A stretch of DNA of 64,000 nt from Mariprofundus sp. UBA1536 (lineage in GTDB: Bacteria > Pseudomonadota > Zetaproteobacteria > Mariprofundales > Mariprofundaceae): NCBI GenBank assembly GCA_002323245.1, contig DCPU01000014.1:1-64000 (forward strand), read 5' to 3'. Positions 14,782 to 23,009 of this stretch are shown here, in pieces. Under the pieces are notes generated by a model that did not search any database, was not told the origin of the DNA, and saw nothing but the letters and a program-made list of their open reading frames with translations. Each line of letters opens with the position of its first letter. The first letter of the stretch is position 1. The translations under genes and the position numbers were made by a program.

Positions 14782-15399
14782 ATGTACATTTTCACAAGCT
14801 TTAACACCTTGATGGATAAAGGCGGCCCCGTTATGTGGGTCATTTTCTTCGCTGCGGGTGTCGCCATCATTATGCTGATTGAGCGCGCCATTCAAATACA
14901 CCGCTGGGCCAAAGCTGCTGAAGCTGATCAGCTAAGCTTTCACGATGAAAGTTATGCCCACCTCAAAGACCAAAACAGTGCAGCTAACTTTCGCACTGAG
15001 AGCCCTGCTCGCTCAGTGCTCAGGCAAATCCATTGGGAAGAAGCAGGCAACAAAGATGATTTAACCAAACAAATGAATGCCCTGCTCTCAGAAATGCTAC
15101 CTCGGCTTGATGGGCTGCTTCCCACCATCGCCGTGTTGGGCACTTTGCTACCCATGCTCGGTCTGCTTGGCACGGTGACGGGCATGATTAATGTGTTCGA
15201 AGTGATTGCCCTGCACGGCACAGGTAATCCCCAAGAAATGGCCTTTGGTATTTCCCAGGCTCTGCTCACCACCGCCAGCGGTTTGGTGATTGCTATCCCT
15301 GTGATTTTCTTTCATCACCTGTTGGTGCAACGCTTGCAAATGGTGCTTGCCGCTACTGAACAAAGTCTGCAAGTGGTGCTGAGCAAGGCAAAGTTTTAA
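14782..15399 (+). CDS. exbB: ExbB/TolQ-family proton channel protein
   Basis: A 205-aa inner-membrane protein of the MotA/TolQ/ExbB family, which with ExbD turns the proton gradient into motion of TonB. Three membrane segments are visible: residues about 15-35 (VMWVIFFAAGVAIIMLIERA), 112-135 (LLPTIAVLGTLLPMLGLLGTV) and 155-178. The conserved Thr/Gly-rich LGLLGTVTGMINVFEVIA and the block GISQALLTTASGLVIAIP are typical. Short ribosome site GGAG 8 nt before the ATG. It is followed by exbD after 3 bases. Confidence 0.93.
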   Translation: MYIFTSFNTLMDKGGPVMWVIFFAAGVAIIMLIERAIQIHRWAKAAEADQLSFHDESYAHLKDQNSAANFRTESPARSVLRQIHWEEAGNKDDLTKQMNALLSEMLPRLDGLLPTIAVLGTLLPMLGLLGTVTGMINVFEVIALHGTGNPQEMAFGISQALLTTASGLVIAIPVIFFHHLLVQRLQMVLAATEQSLQVVLSKAKF

Positions 15400-15402
15400 G
15401 TC

Positions 15403-15843
15403 ATGAGTGAAATGATGAAACCCCAACTGGGTAGCACCGAGCTCTCCATACCCAAAGTGCGTGGCGGCAAACCTGAAATCACCATGGCACCGCTGATTGA
15501 TGTGGTGTTTTTGCTGCTTATCTTTTTTATGGTCACCACCGTCTTCCCCGACAATCGTGGCATGGAGATTGAGAAGCCCGAATCGGAATATTCCGATTCC
15601 CTACAAATGAAGCGCATCCTCTTCACCCTCAACCAGGATGGTGGCGTGTTGTATCAAAACCAAACCATTGAGATGAGTGATGTGTCCCGCTTGGTCAAAG
15701 AGCAACTTAACGCCTCTCCCGACACCGCCGTGATGCTGCAGGTCGATAAAAATGCCAAAACCCAATCGCTGATTAGCCTGATGGATGCATGCAAAAGCGC
15801 AGGCGCAAAACGCGTGGGCATCGCATCCGAACCCATCCAGTAA
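15403..15843 (+). CDS. exbD: ExbD/TolR-family protein
   Basis: A 146-aa protein with a single membrane segment at about residues 27-47 (ITMAPLIDVVFLLLIFFMVT). The proton-carrying Asp of ExbD is present in PLIDVVFLLLIFFMV. The C-terminal periplasmic domain shows the usual VMLQVDKNAKTQSLISLMDACKSAGAKRVGIASEP. Sits between exbB and tonB with 3- and 2-base gaps. Confidence 0.95.
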   Translation: MSEMMKPQLGSTELSIPKVRGGKPEITMAPLIDVVFLLLIFFMVTTVFPDNRGMEIEKPESEYSDSLQMKRILFTLNQDGGVLYQNQTIEMSDVSRLVKEQLNASPDTAVMLQVDKNAKTQSLISLMDACKSAGAKRVGIASEPIQ

Positions 15844-15845
15844 CT

Positions 15846-16481
15846 ATGCCTTTCCCCAACACTTGGCTACAAGCCATTGTGCTCGGCAGCTTGCTGAATT
15901 TCTTGCTGTTTTTCTCGCTGACCACCCTCAGCAAAAAAGTGGTTATGGACAATCCTGCGGTGCTAACCGTGGAGTTTATGGCATGGCAAGAGCCGCAAAA
16001 AGTGGAGCCAAAGCCAGAACCCATCAAAAAAGTTCCACCCAAACCTAAGCCCAAAGAACCGCTCAAGAAAAAAATCATCAAAAAGCCTGAGTTATCTGTA
16101 GCCGAGCCCATTGAGCCGCCAGTTGAAACACCAGTAGAAGAAGTGATTGAAGAGCCTATTGTTGAGGAAGTGGTCGAAGAAGTCTTGCCCACGCCCGTAC
16201 CGATTTTTGAAGTGTCCAGTCTGCCAAGGTTTGTACATAGACAAGCCCCCGTTTATCCTGAATACATGAAACAACAAGGCAAAGAAGGCACCGTGCTTAT
16301 CGAAGCCTTGGTCGATGCCAAAGGCGTGGTGCGCACCGTCAAAGTCATCCAATCCGCAGGCGACCTCTTCGACCAAGCTGCCATCGCCGCCATCCAGGGC
16401 AGCACATTCATTCCCGCCAACACCAACGGTAATCCTGTACCTGTATTACTCAGAGTTCCGATTCGTTTCCGCTTGCGCTAA
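15846..16481 (+). CDS. tonB: Energy transducer TonB
   Basis: A TonB of about 211 aa. Residues about 9-30 are the membrane anchor (AIVLGSLLNFLLFFSLTTL). Residues about 45-125 are a Pro/Glu/Lys-rich linker with KP and EP repeats that spans the periplasm. The C-terminal domain, from about 135, has YPEYMKQQGKEGTVLIEALV and VKVIQSAGDLFDQAAIAAIQ, ending VPIRFRLR, which pairs with receptor TonB boxes. I chose the ATG 2 bases after exbD; the longer upstream frame would overlap exbD by more than 50 bases with Arg-rich non-family residues. Completes the receptor-exbB-exbD-tonB operon. Confidence 0.93.
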   Translation: MPFPNTWLQAIVLGSLLNFLLFFSLTTLSKKVVMDNPAVLTVEFMAWQEPQKVEPKPEPIKKVPPKPKPKEPLKKKIIKKPELSVAEPIEPPVETPVEEVIEEPIVEEVVEEVLPTPVPIFEVSSLPRFVHRQAPVYPEYMKQQGKEGTVLIEALVDAKGVVRTVKVIQSAGDLFDQAAIAAIQGSTFIPANTNGNPVPVLLRVPIRFRLR

Positions 16482-16490
16482 GCTCAACCC

Positions 16491-16835
16491 ATGAATTTTC
16501 AGCCCAACCCCACTATCGAAGCATTAGTACTTGCCAAAAAAGGTGCAGAGAAAAGCTATCCGTTTGGCCCTGATGCAGCGGTGTATAAAGTGAAGGGTAA
16601 GATGTTTGCTTTGATGGGCAGCATAGGCATTAATCTCAAGTGCGACCCTGATGAAGCCATTATTTACCGCTCCATGTTTGAAGGCGTCACCCCTGCTTAT
16701 CATATGAATAAAGAGCATTGGAACTCGGTAACCCTCAATTGCGATGTACCCGAAGATTTGATTGAGAAAATGATTAACGATTCTTATCAACTCGTAGTGG
16801 CTAAGCTGCCTAAGAAAGATAGGGAACATTTGTAA
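16491..16835 (+). CDS. MmcQ/YjbR family protein
   Basis: A 114-aa protein of the YjbR/MmcQ family (double-wing DNA-binding-like fold), seen in the ALVLAKKGAEKSYPFGPD start, YKVKGKMFALMGS in the middle and GVTPAYHMNKEHWNSVTLN with PEDLIEKMINDSYQLVVAKL at the end. Its biological role is not established. It follows tonB by 9 bases and may be carried along in that operon. About 92 bases without a gene separate it from the next kinase. Confidence 0.9.
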   Translation: MNFQPNPTIEALVLAKKGAEKSYPFGPDAAVYKVKGKMFALMGSIGINLKCDPDEAIIYRSMFEGVTPAYHMNKEHWNSVTLNCDVPEDLIEKMINDSYQLVVAKLPKKDREHL

Positions 16836-16927
16836 GATGTTTGCTATACACTGATTTTTGGTGAAGTGACATATGCCATGCACATTCCTATGCTTGCCGC
16901 CCCTATGAAACGCCGATACTACATACA

Positions 16928-18997
16928 ATGAATCGCTTCCTATCCAAGATGAAGCTTAGCTTATCGCAGCGAAAGGATACTGAGCACCAACAAGCAGGCA
17001 TTCGCATATTGCTTACTGCAATTTTCTTGGTCACTTTTTTCAGCTTAGACCAACAAATCATTTTCTTTCTGACCATCGCTTACCTTTTTATCTCTTCTGG
17101 CATATTCATATCCATTCTCGTATCGCCAGAACCATCAGACATTCGAAAATACATCGGCATTGTTGGCGATGCGGTCATGACTTCATCTGTGTTATATATT
17201 GCTGAAGAAGCCAGTATACTTTCCTTATTCGTTTATCTTTGGGTCATCATTGGTAATGGCTTTCGCTATGGCGTCAAATATCTAAAGGTTTCAACCATCA
17301 CTTCCATCATTGGTGCATCACTGGCTTTGGGGTTGGGTGGGTTTTGGTCACAATATATTTGGGTAAGTTTTGTTTTCTTACTGTGTTTAGCTGTTTTACC
17401 GCTGTACATGGTCAGCTTATTAAAGCAATTGCAAAATGCCACGCGCAAAGCAGAACAAGCCAGCAAAGCCAAATCTGAATTCCTCGCCAATATGAGCCAT
17501 GAATTGCGCACACCACTCAATGGTATTATTGCTGTGAGTGAACTTCTTTTTCAACGCGACTTGGGCGAAAAAGAGCGTGAATATGCCAATGTGATTCATT
17601 CATCAGGGAAAACATTGCTGATGCTCGTGGATGATGTGTTGGATTTTTCAAAGATTGAAGCTGGAAAAATCACCATTGAATTGAGTCCCTTTCATTTGCG
17701 TGATGCTATTGAAAATACCTTACTTACATTTGAAACCCAAGCCAAAAGCAAAGGCATTTTACTGCAACTAGATATCGCCAATGGGCTGCCTGAACTGGTT
17801 GTTAGCGATGAATCAAACTTACGAAAAATCCTTATGAACTTCCTCAGCAATGCCGTGAAATTCACGCACCATGGCAGCGTGTCACTGCGCATCTCACTGG
17901 TTCAAAACGATGAAGCAACTGCACAAGTTCAATTCCAAATTCAAGATACGGGCATCGGCATGTCCGAAGAAGCCTTGGCGGTTTATTTTGATGGTTTCAC
18001 CCAAGCAGATTCCAGCATCACCCGCCAATATGGCGGCACGGACCTTGGCACAACCATTGCAAAATCATTGATTTTGGCCATGGGTGGTAGCATCGAAGTC
18101 CAAAGCAAAGTTGCTCACGGAACCACAGTCACCTTTACGCTGCCGCTGCAAGTGACGAATCAACAATTCCCCAGTTTAAACACCATGGAAAAAACCACTG
18201 ATGAGCAACATCCGCTGATGCACCTCAACATCTTTGTCGCCGAAGATAATCGTGTAAACCAAATGGTCATTGAGGAAATACTCGGCCTTGCAGGACATGA
18301 CGTTACACTTAAACATGATGGCGAAAGCGCCTTACAATGTCTTGAATCTAGTCTTGAGAGTAGCAACCCGTTTGATTTGGCTATTCTGGACATCAATATG
18401 CCACTTCGTTCGGGCATCGAAGTTGTTGAAGCCTTTCGAGCCAAGGAAAAAGGCACTCATCTGCCCATCATCATGATCTCAGCAGATGCGCGCTCTACCA
18501 GCATTAGCCAATGCTTAGCAGCAGGTGCCAATGCCTATCTCACCAAACCTATCGAGATGAATAAACTGAACGCTATCATGGTGCAAGTCTTGGCGGGACA
18601 GCCTATTACACAAGCAAAGGCGGAGACAATCGAAAGCGGGCAAAACTTGATTGATGAACATATTCTTTCTGAGCTGCAACACCTCACACCGTCCACTTCA
18701 TTTGTTGAATCAGTGATTGCTGAGTATTTATCACATAGTGCAGAATTACTTTCGCAAATGAAGAAGGCTATGCATGATAACAATACCGATGCGTTTTATA
18801 CCGCAGCTCATACCCTAAAAGGAAGTTCGGATGCCATTGGCGCAAGAAAAATCAGTGATATTTGTGTAAAGGCTGAACGGACGCAACTGAACAAGGAAAT
18901 CATGCAAGGCTTACTCACTGATATCTCAACAATTTATACACCCACCTGCTTTGCTTTATCCGAATTCACAGCACAGCTCAGTGCACAAAGCTTATAA
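16928..18997 (+). CDS. RpfC-like hybrid histidine kinase, orphan copy
   Basis: A 689-aa sensor kinase with the RpfC architecture. Residues 1-170 are a 4-5 segment membrane input domain with the RpfC hallmarks DTEHQQAGIRILLT and FVYLWVIIGNGFRYG. HisKA follows with phosphoacceptor H191 (MSHELRTPLNG), then HATPase (N-box FLSNAVKF, G1 DTGIGMS), a receiver with D488 (LAILDINMP) and a C-terminal HPt domain with H628 (AAHTLKGSSDAIG). The G2 box reads GGTDLGTT instead of the usual GGTGLGTT (Asp at residue 372), which could weaken ATP binding. In RpfC the input domain detects fatty-acid signals (DSF). No clear ribosome site; no rpfF or rpfG beside it. Confidence 0.9.
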   Translation: MNRFLSKMKLSLSQRKDTEHQQAGIRILLTAIFLVTFFSLDQQIIFFLTIAYLFISSGIFISILVSPEPSDIRKYIGIVGDAVMTSSVLYIAEEASILSLFVYLWVIIGNGFRYGVKYLKVSTITSIIGASLALGLGGFWSQYIWVSFVFLLCLAVLPLYMVSLLKQLQNATRKAEQASKAKSEFLANMSHELRTPLNGIIAVSELLFQRDLGEKEREYANVIHSSGKTLLMLVDDVLDFSKIEAGKITIELSPFHLRDAIENTLLTFETQAKSKGILLQLDIANGLPELVVSDESNLRKILMNFLSNAVKFTHHGSVSLRISLVQNDEATAQVQFQIQDTGIGMSEEALAVYFDGFTQADSSITRQYGGTDLGTTIAKSLILAMGGSIEVQSKVAHGTTVTFTLPLQVTNQQFPSLNTMEKTTDEQHPLMHLNIFVAEDNRVNQMVIEEILGLAGHDVTLKHDGESALQCLESSLESSNPFDLAILDINMPLRSGIEVVEAFRAKEKGTHLPIIMISADARSTSISQCLAAGANAYLTKPIEMNKLNAIMVQVLAGQPITQAKAETIESGQNLIDEHILSELQHLTPSTSFVESVIAEYLSHSAELLSQMKKAMHDNNTDAFYTAAHTLKGSSDAIGARKISDICVKAERTQLNKEIMQGLLTDISTIYTPTCFALSEFTAQLSAQSL

Positions 18998-19255
18998 ACC
19001 ATTCACCATATTCACATAATGCTGCATGGCCGCTGTAAATTGTTTTAGCGCTTGAGGTGGCAGTTTTTTAGCTTGGGTGAGCTGCTTGGTATATGCCTTG
19101 ACATCTTCATTAGAGCCCAAGTTTTTGGTGCTGATATTAAAGCCCAAATGTTTGGACACGCTGTGTAAGGTTTTGATCACCGTGTCCACGCTCTCATTGT
19201 TATTGAGCTTGGCGCCTTTTAAATAGCCTTCAAATTCAGTTTGATACTTGATCAC
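18992..19255 (-). CDS. Hypothetical small helical protein
   Basis: An 87-aa soluble, lysine-rich and mostly helical protein with no Cys, signal or membrane segment. It begins at a GTG with GGAG 8 nt upstream, which supports the start. Its 3' end overlaps the 3' end of the opposite kinase gene by 6 bases. I do not recognise the family; the repeated LTQAKKLPPQALKQFTAAMQ at the end suggests an amphipathic helix. It may be the distal gene after the phosphofructokinase, but a strong terminator lies between them, so it probably has its own promoter. Confidence 0.6.
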   Translation of the reverse strand: MIKYQTEFEGYLKGAKLNNNESVDTVIKTLHSVSKHLGFNISTKNLGSNEDVKAYTKQLTQAKKLPPQALKQFTAAMQHYVNMVNGL

Positions 19256-19295
19256 GTTAAAAACTCCACATGCTTTAAATCTTTCGACAACCTAC

Positions 19296-19326
19296 AAAAA
19301 AATATAGCGGGTTAATGCCCGCTATA
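19296..19326 (-). terminator. Intrinsic terminator of the phosphofructokinase gene
   Basis: Perfect 9-bp stem (TATAGCGGG with CCCGCTATA, 19303-19311 and 19318-19326) and a 6-base loop, followed on the minus strand by seven Ts (A-run 19296-19302). It stands 24 bases after the stop codon of the phosphofructokinase gene. Confidence 0.9.
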
Positions 19327-19349
19327 CTTAAAGAGCAACTCACTTTCGT

Positions 19350-20522
19350 TTAGAAGCGACCAATCTTCGGCAAATCACCCACCAATGGGCGGATATAATC
19401 AAGCCAAGCTTGCGTGACATCATTGCCTTTGCTGCTGATATAAGCATCACTGAGTGAAGTTGCTTCGCGCGCCACAGTTGAAAGCGGCGTCATGAAGTAT
19501 TCACTGCGATAAGGTACGTTGCTTAAACGGCGAATAGCTACGGAGCCATTTTCAGCCGTTGTCGCTGCATGTTTCACAGCAAAGAAACCCACTTCACGCG
19601 CTTCTTTGGCATCCACTTCAGAGACGATCGTTGGAAAACTGCGTTGCAAATAACCAAAGGTATCGGCACGCACACGTGCTTTTGGCAAAGCTTGTTTGAC
19701 GATGGCTGATAAAGCATCACCCAAAGCACCCGTACCTGAAAGCTGCAAATTACCGTGAGAATCTTTCTCACCACTTGTGGCAATCGGATGGCCTTCAGCG
19801 TCGACAACTCCTTCAGATACAGCCACCACACAGCGACCGTATTGCTGTATTTTTTCAGCCACATCTTTTTTAAATTGCTCGGTGCTAAAGGTTCGTTCAG
19901 GCACATAAATCAAGTGAGGCCCATCGCCTTCTTCTTGGCGAGCAAGGGCTGAAGCAGCTGTTAAAAAGCCAGCATCGCGGCCCATGACCACATTGATTTT
20001 CACACCTGATAATGCGGCGTTATCTCTATCATCACCCATAAAGGCCAAAGCCACAAAGCGGGCTGCTGAAGCAAAGCCTGGGCAGTGGTCTGTAACGCGC
20101 AAATCATTATCAATGGTTTTGGGGATATGCACGGTGCAGAAATCGTAATTGGCCTCTTTGGCCATTTCCGAAATGATGTGGGCTGTTTCCGCCGAATCAT
20201 TACCGCCAACATAAAAGAAAAAGCGCACATCATTCTTTTTAAACACTTCAAACACTTTTTCGCATTCTTCCTTGCCGGGTTTGAGGCGCACTGAACCCAA
20301 AGCCGCCGCTGGCGTTGCAGCGATTTCTTCCAATTGCGAAAGCGGCTGGGTGCTCAAATCAATAAAATCTTCTTTCATAATGCCAGCGATGCCATGACGC
20401 GCGCCCAAAATACCCGTAATCACGCCCTGCTCGCGGGCTGCCAAAATCGCACCTACCAAGGATTGGTTAATCACTGCAGTAGGCCCACCCGATTGACCAA
20501 TCACCATCTTACCTTTCAACAT
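19350..20522 (-). CDS. pfp: 6-phosphofructokinase, probably pyrophosphate-dependent
   Basis: A 390-aa phosphofructokinase that phosphorylates fructose 6-phosphate. N-terminal nucleotide/phosphate loop KMVIGQSGGPTAVINQSLVG, the block FFYVGGNDSAETAHIISEMA, catalytic IPKTIDNDLRVTDHCPGFAS and MGRDAGFLTAASALARQEEG are visible. The GGND in place of the ATP-enzyme GGDGS, together with the Lys in PKTIDND, marks the pyrophosphate-dependent group, so the reaction would be reversible. Ribosome site GGAGG 4 nt before the ATG. It is transcribed alone and closed by a strong terminator. Confidence 0.9.
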   Translation of the reverse strand: MLKGKMVIGQSGGPTAVINQSLVGAILAAREQGVITGILGARHGIAGIMKEDFIDLSTQPLSQLEEIAATPAAALGSVRLKPGKEECEKVFEVFKKNDVRFFFYVGGNDSAETAHIISEMAKEANYDFCTVHIPKTIDNDLRVTDHCPGFASAARFVALAFMGDDRDNAALSGVKINVVMGRDAGFLTAASALARQEEGDGPHLIYVPERTFSTEQFKKDVAEKIQQYGRCVVAVSEGVVDAEGHPIATSGEKDSHGNLQLSGTGALGDALSAIVKQALPKARVRADTFGYLQRSFPTIVSEVDAKEAREVGFFAVKHAATTAENGSVAIRRLSNVPYRSEYFMTPLSTVAREATSLSDAYISSKGNDVTQAWLDYIRPLVGDLPKIGRF

Positions 20523-20847
20523 AAAGCCTCCAAATGTCCTACTAAAATCAATTCCGCATCAGCATAACCCTTTGCGCTGTCACTGCCAAACAAGTATGGA
20601 ATATTTTTTCTTTTTGAACCACCGAGTACGCAAAGTTTTTTGTAGCGATTGCTTCCACTTGTTACAGCTGCGCCGGAACGTCAGGCAGAAAAAGAAAAAT
20701 GCGCTGTAACACGCGCCCTTTTTCTACTTGTAAGTGGAGGAAATACGCAACTGTGTAAGGGGCGGTTTTTGATTCGCTCCATCCATGGCGCTCAGGGCAA
20801 GCCCCGCACTACGTGCGCCTAAATCCGCTGTCCTGCGGATTTATGTA

Positions 20848-20873
20848 TTACTTTTGTGCGCACAAAAGTAATA
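20848..20873. repeat. Perfect 26-bp palindrome
   Basis: ATTACTTTTGTGC and GCACAAAAGTAAT are perfect inverted arms with no spacer. It forms a 13-bp hairpin on either strand without a T-tract, so it could act as a bidirectional end of transcription, a protein site or part of a dispersed repeat. It is next to the AAATCCGC hairpin. Confidence 0.7.
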
Positions 20874-20940
20874 AAACTAACATGACAACCTAATAACCTT
20901 AAAATCTTCACCAGAAATCAACCTTGCCCAAAGCATAAAC

Positions 20941-20969
20941 TTGACTAAAGTGCTCCACATTCAGATAAT
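20941..20969 (+). promoter_or_regulatory. Promoter of the suf operon
   Basis: TTGACT (20941-20946), a 17-base spacer and GATAAT (20964-20969), about 40 bases before the sufR start codon. The -35 lies in ACTTGACTAAAGTGCTC, which loosely resembles a half of the Rrf2/IscR-type recognition sequence. Self-regulation by SufR is expected for this family, but the site itself is only a candidate. Confidence 0.6.
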
Positions 20970-21008
20970 AGATGACAGTTACGCAAAAACGAACGGGGGA
21001 AATGACTG

Positions 21009-21506
21009 GTGTTACGCTTATCAAAAATGACAGATTACGGTGTATTACTGATGTCAGAATTGGCAAAAGACGCAACCGCTGTGCAACGTGCACCAGATTT
21101 GTCCACTATCACCCATATCCCGCAAACCACGGTGCGCAAAGTCATGACCGCTTTGATTCAAGCCAATATGGTGGAATCAGTGCGCGGCGTGAACGGTGGT
21201 TACCGCCTGCAACGCACCCCCGAAAGCATCACTGTGCGCGAGCTGATTCAATGTCTTGAAGGTTATGTAGCCCTCACCGATTGTGAAATCAGCGGTGAAA
21301 AAGCTTGCGGCCAAAGTGATGTGTGTGGCACCCGCAAGAATTGGTTAAAAATCAATCAAGCCATGCGCGATGCTCTGCAAAACATCACCCTCAAAGATAT
21401 GGTTAACGATGGATTCACCCCGATTTTCACCATGCAGAAAGTTGTGCCAATTCGTATGGAAGCAACGCCACGAAACAGCGCACACGAAACAACTGGAGCG
21501 TTATAA
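21009..21506 (+). CDS. sufR: SUF-system Rrf2-family regulator
   Basis: A 165-aa winged-helix repressor of the Rrf2/IscR family, the type found at the head of suf operons (TIGR02944-like). MLRLSKMTDYGVLLMSELAK starts the helix-turn-helix, with IPQTTVRKVMTALIQANMV and GVNGGYRLQR as recognition helix and wing. Three Cys follow (CEISGEKACGQSDVC) and should bind a [2Fe-2S] or [4Fe-4S] cluster that reports on cellular Fe-S supply. The GTG start fits family length. sufB follows after 2 bases. The C-terminal about 20 residues are unusual and Thr/Asn-rich. Confidence 0.93.
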   Translation: MLRLSKMTDYGVLLMSELAKDATAVQRAPDLSTITHIPQTTVRKVMTALIQANMVESVRGVNGGYRLQRTPESITVRELIQCLEGYVALTDCEISGEKACGQSDVCGTRKNWLKINQAMRDALQNITLKDMVNDGFTPIFTMQKVVPIRMEATPRNSAHETTGAL

Positions 21507-21508
21507 TT

Positions 21509-22966
21509 ATGGCTAGCAATGCTGAAATTAAAGAACAATTTGCTGAGCGTGAATACAATGCCGGATTTGTGACGGACATTGATTCCGATACTTTTCCTCC
21601 AGGCTTAAATGAAGATGTAATTCGCGCTATCTCAGCCAAAAAAGACGAACCCCAATGGCTGCTTGACTGGCGTTTGGAAGCATATCGTCACTGGTTGACG
21701 ATGAGCGAGCCCACATGGGCGGCAGTGGATTTTAAATCTACCGATTACAATGCCATTTCTTATTATTCTGCGCCAAAATCGAAAAAAGATGGCCCAGAAT
21801 CATTGGATGATGTGGATCCCAAATTACTTGAAACCTACGAAAAATTGGGCATCCCTTTGCGCGAACAAGCCTTCCTTGCTGGCGTGCAAAACATCGCAGT
21901 GGATGCCGTATTCGATTCGGTATCGGTGGCCACCACATTCAAAGGTAAACTCAAAGATGCAGGCGTGATTTTCATGCCGATTTCTGAAGCGGTGCAAGAA
22001 TATCCCGAATTGGTCAAACAATACTTGGGCTCTGTGGTACCACAAGGCGATAACTTCTTTGCTGCGCTCAACTCAGCGGTATTCACTGACGGTTCATTCG
22101 TCTTTATCCCCAAAGGCGTGCGCTGCCCGATGGAGCTATCGACCTATTTCCGTATCAATGCCATGAACACTGGCCAATTTGAACGCACACTTATCATTGC
22201 CGAAGAAGGTGCGTATGTGTCTTACCTCGAGGGCTGTACAGCGCCCATGCGTGATGAAAATCAGCTTCATGCTGCCGTGGTCGAGCTGGTGGCGTTGGAT
22301 GATGCGCAAATCAAATACGCGACTGTGCAAAACTGGTATCCAGGCGATGAAAATGGCGTGGGCGGCATTTATAATTTCGTGACCAAACGTGGCGAATGCC
22401 GTGGAAAACGTTCTAAAATCTCTTGGACACAAGTGGAAACTGGCTCAGCGATCACTTGGAAATACCCAAGCTGCGTGCTTAAAGGCGATGATTCGGTAGG
22501 CGAGTTTTACTCGGTGGCTGTGACCACCAATTGCCAACAAGCCGATACCGGCACCAAGATGATTCATATTGGTAAAAACACCACCAGCACCATTATCTCC
22601 AAAGGTATTTCAGCAGGCCGCGCCAGCCAATCCTATCGCGGTTTGGTGCGTATCGGTAAAGATGCAGAGGGCGCGCGCAATTATACGCAATGTGACTCGC
22701 TTCTTCTTGGCGATAAATGCGGTGCGCACACTTTCCCCTATGTGGAAGTAAAAAACCCCACCGCCAAATTGGAGCATGAAGCCACCACTTCAAAAATTGG
22801 TGAAGACCAATTGTTTTATTGTCAGCAACGCGGCTTATCTGAAGAAGATGCTGTGAACATGATTGTGAATGGTTTTTGTAAGGATGTGTTTGATGTGTTG
22901 CCCATGGAATTTGCCGTGGAAGCCAACCGTTTGATGGAAGTTAGCCTCGAAGGCTCAGTAGGATAA
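21509..22966 (+). CDS. sufB: Fe-S cluster assembly scaffold SufB
   Basis: A 485-aa SufB, the scaffold of the SufBCD complex on which Fe-S clusters are built. Signatures include KDEPQWLLDWRLEAYRHWLT, FIPKGVRCPMELSTYFRINA, YVSYLEGCTAPMRDENQLHA and the C-terminal SKIGEDQLFYCQQRGLSEED with MIVNGFCKDVF. The Cys in LEGCTAP is the one that receives sulfur in E. coli SufB (C254), and the partner His/Glu region is preserved. Normal length; cytoplasmic. Followed by sufC after 43 bases. Confidence 0.97.
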   Translation: MASNAEIKEQFAEREYNAGFVTDIDSDTFPPGLNEDVIRAISAKKDEPQWLLDWRLEAYRHWLTMSEPTWAAVDFKSTDYNAISYYSAPKSKKDGPESLDDVDPKLLETYEKLGIPLREQAFLAGVQNIAVDAVFDSVSVATTFKGKLKDAGVIFMPISEAVQEYPELVKQYLGSVVPQGDNFFAALNSAVFTDGSFVFIPKGVRCPMELSTYFRINAMNTGQFERTLIIAEEGAYVSYLEGCTAPMRDENQLHAAVVELVALDDAQIKYATVQNWYPGDENGVGGIYNFVTKRGECRGKRSKISWTQVETGSAITWKYPSCVLKGDDSVGEFYSVAVTTNCQQADTGTKMIHIGKNTTSTIISKGISAGRASQSYRGLVRIGKDAEGARNYTQCDSLLLGDKCGAHTFPYVEVKNPTAKLEHEATTSKIGEDQLFYCQQRGLSEEDAVNMIVNGFCKDVFDVLPMEFAVEANRLMEVSLEGSVG

Positions 22967-23009
22967 ATAGACCCACGGTCATAAGGCCAAGGTTATAAGG
23001 ATTTAAACT

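Larger units (their letters stand above)
20523..21008. other. 486-bp intergenic region with nested inverted repeats
   Basis: No gene seen. It contains TCCACTT/AAGTGGA (20654-20660 with 20732-20738) enclosing GTTACAGC/GCTGTAAC (20661-20668 with 20703-20710), a short hairpin AAATCCGC/GCGGATTT (20821-20842), and a perfect palindrome of ATTACTTTTGTGC arms centred at about 20861. The last two look like the dispersed intergenic repeats common in proteobacteria (from memory, not searched). The sufR promoter lies at its right end. A structured RNA is possible but no known family fits. Confidence 0.5.

Noticed and set aside
15773..16192. A 139-codon frame opposite tonB
   Set aside because: Low-complexity Ser/Gly translation caused by the Pro/Glu/Lys-rich TonB linker read backwards.
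20600..20780. Possible 6S RNA or other housekeeping RNA
   Set aside because: The paired arms do not give the long closing stem and central bubble of 6S RNA, and no other family could be recognised; kept only as an intergenic repeat region.
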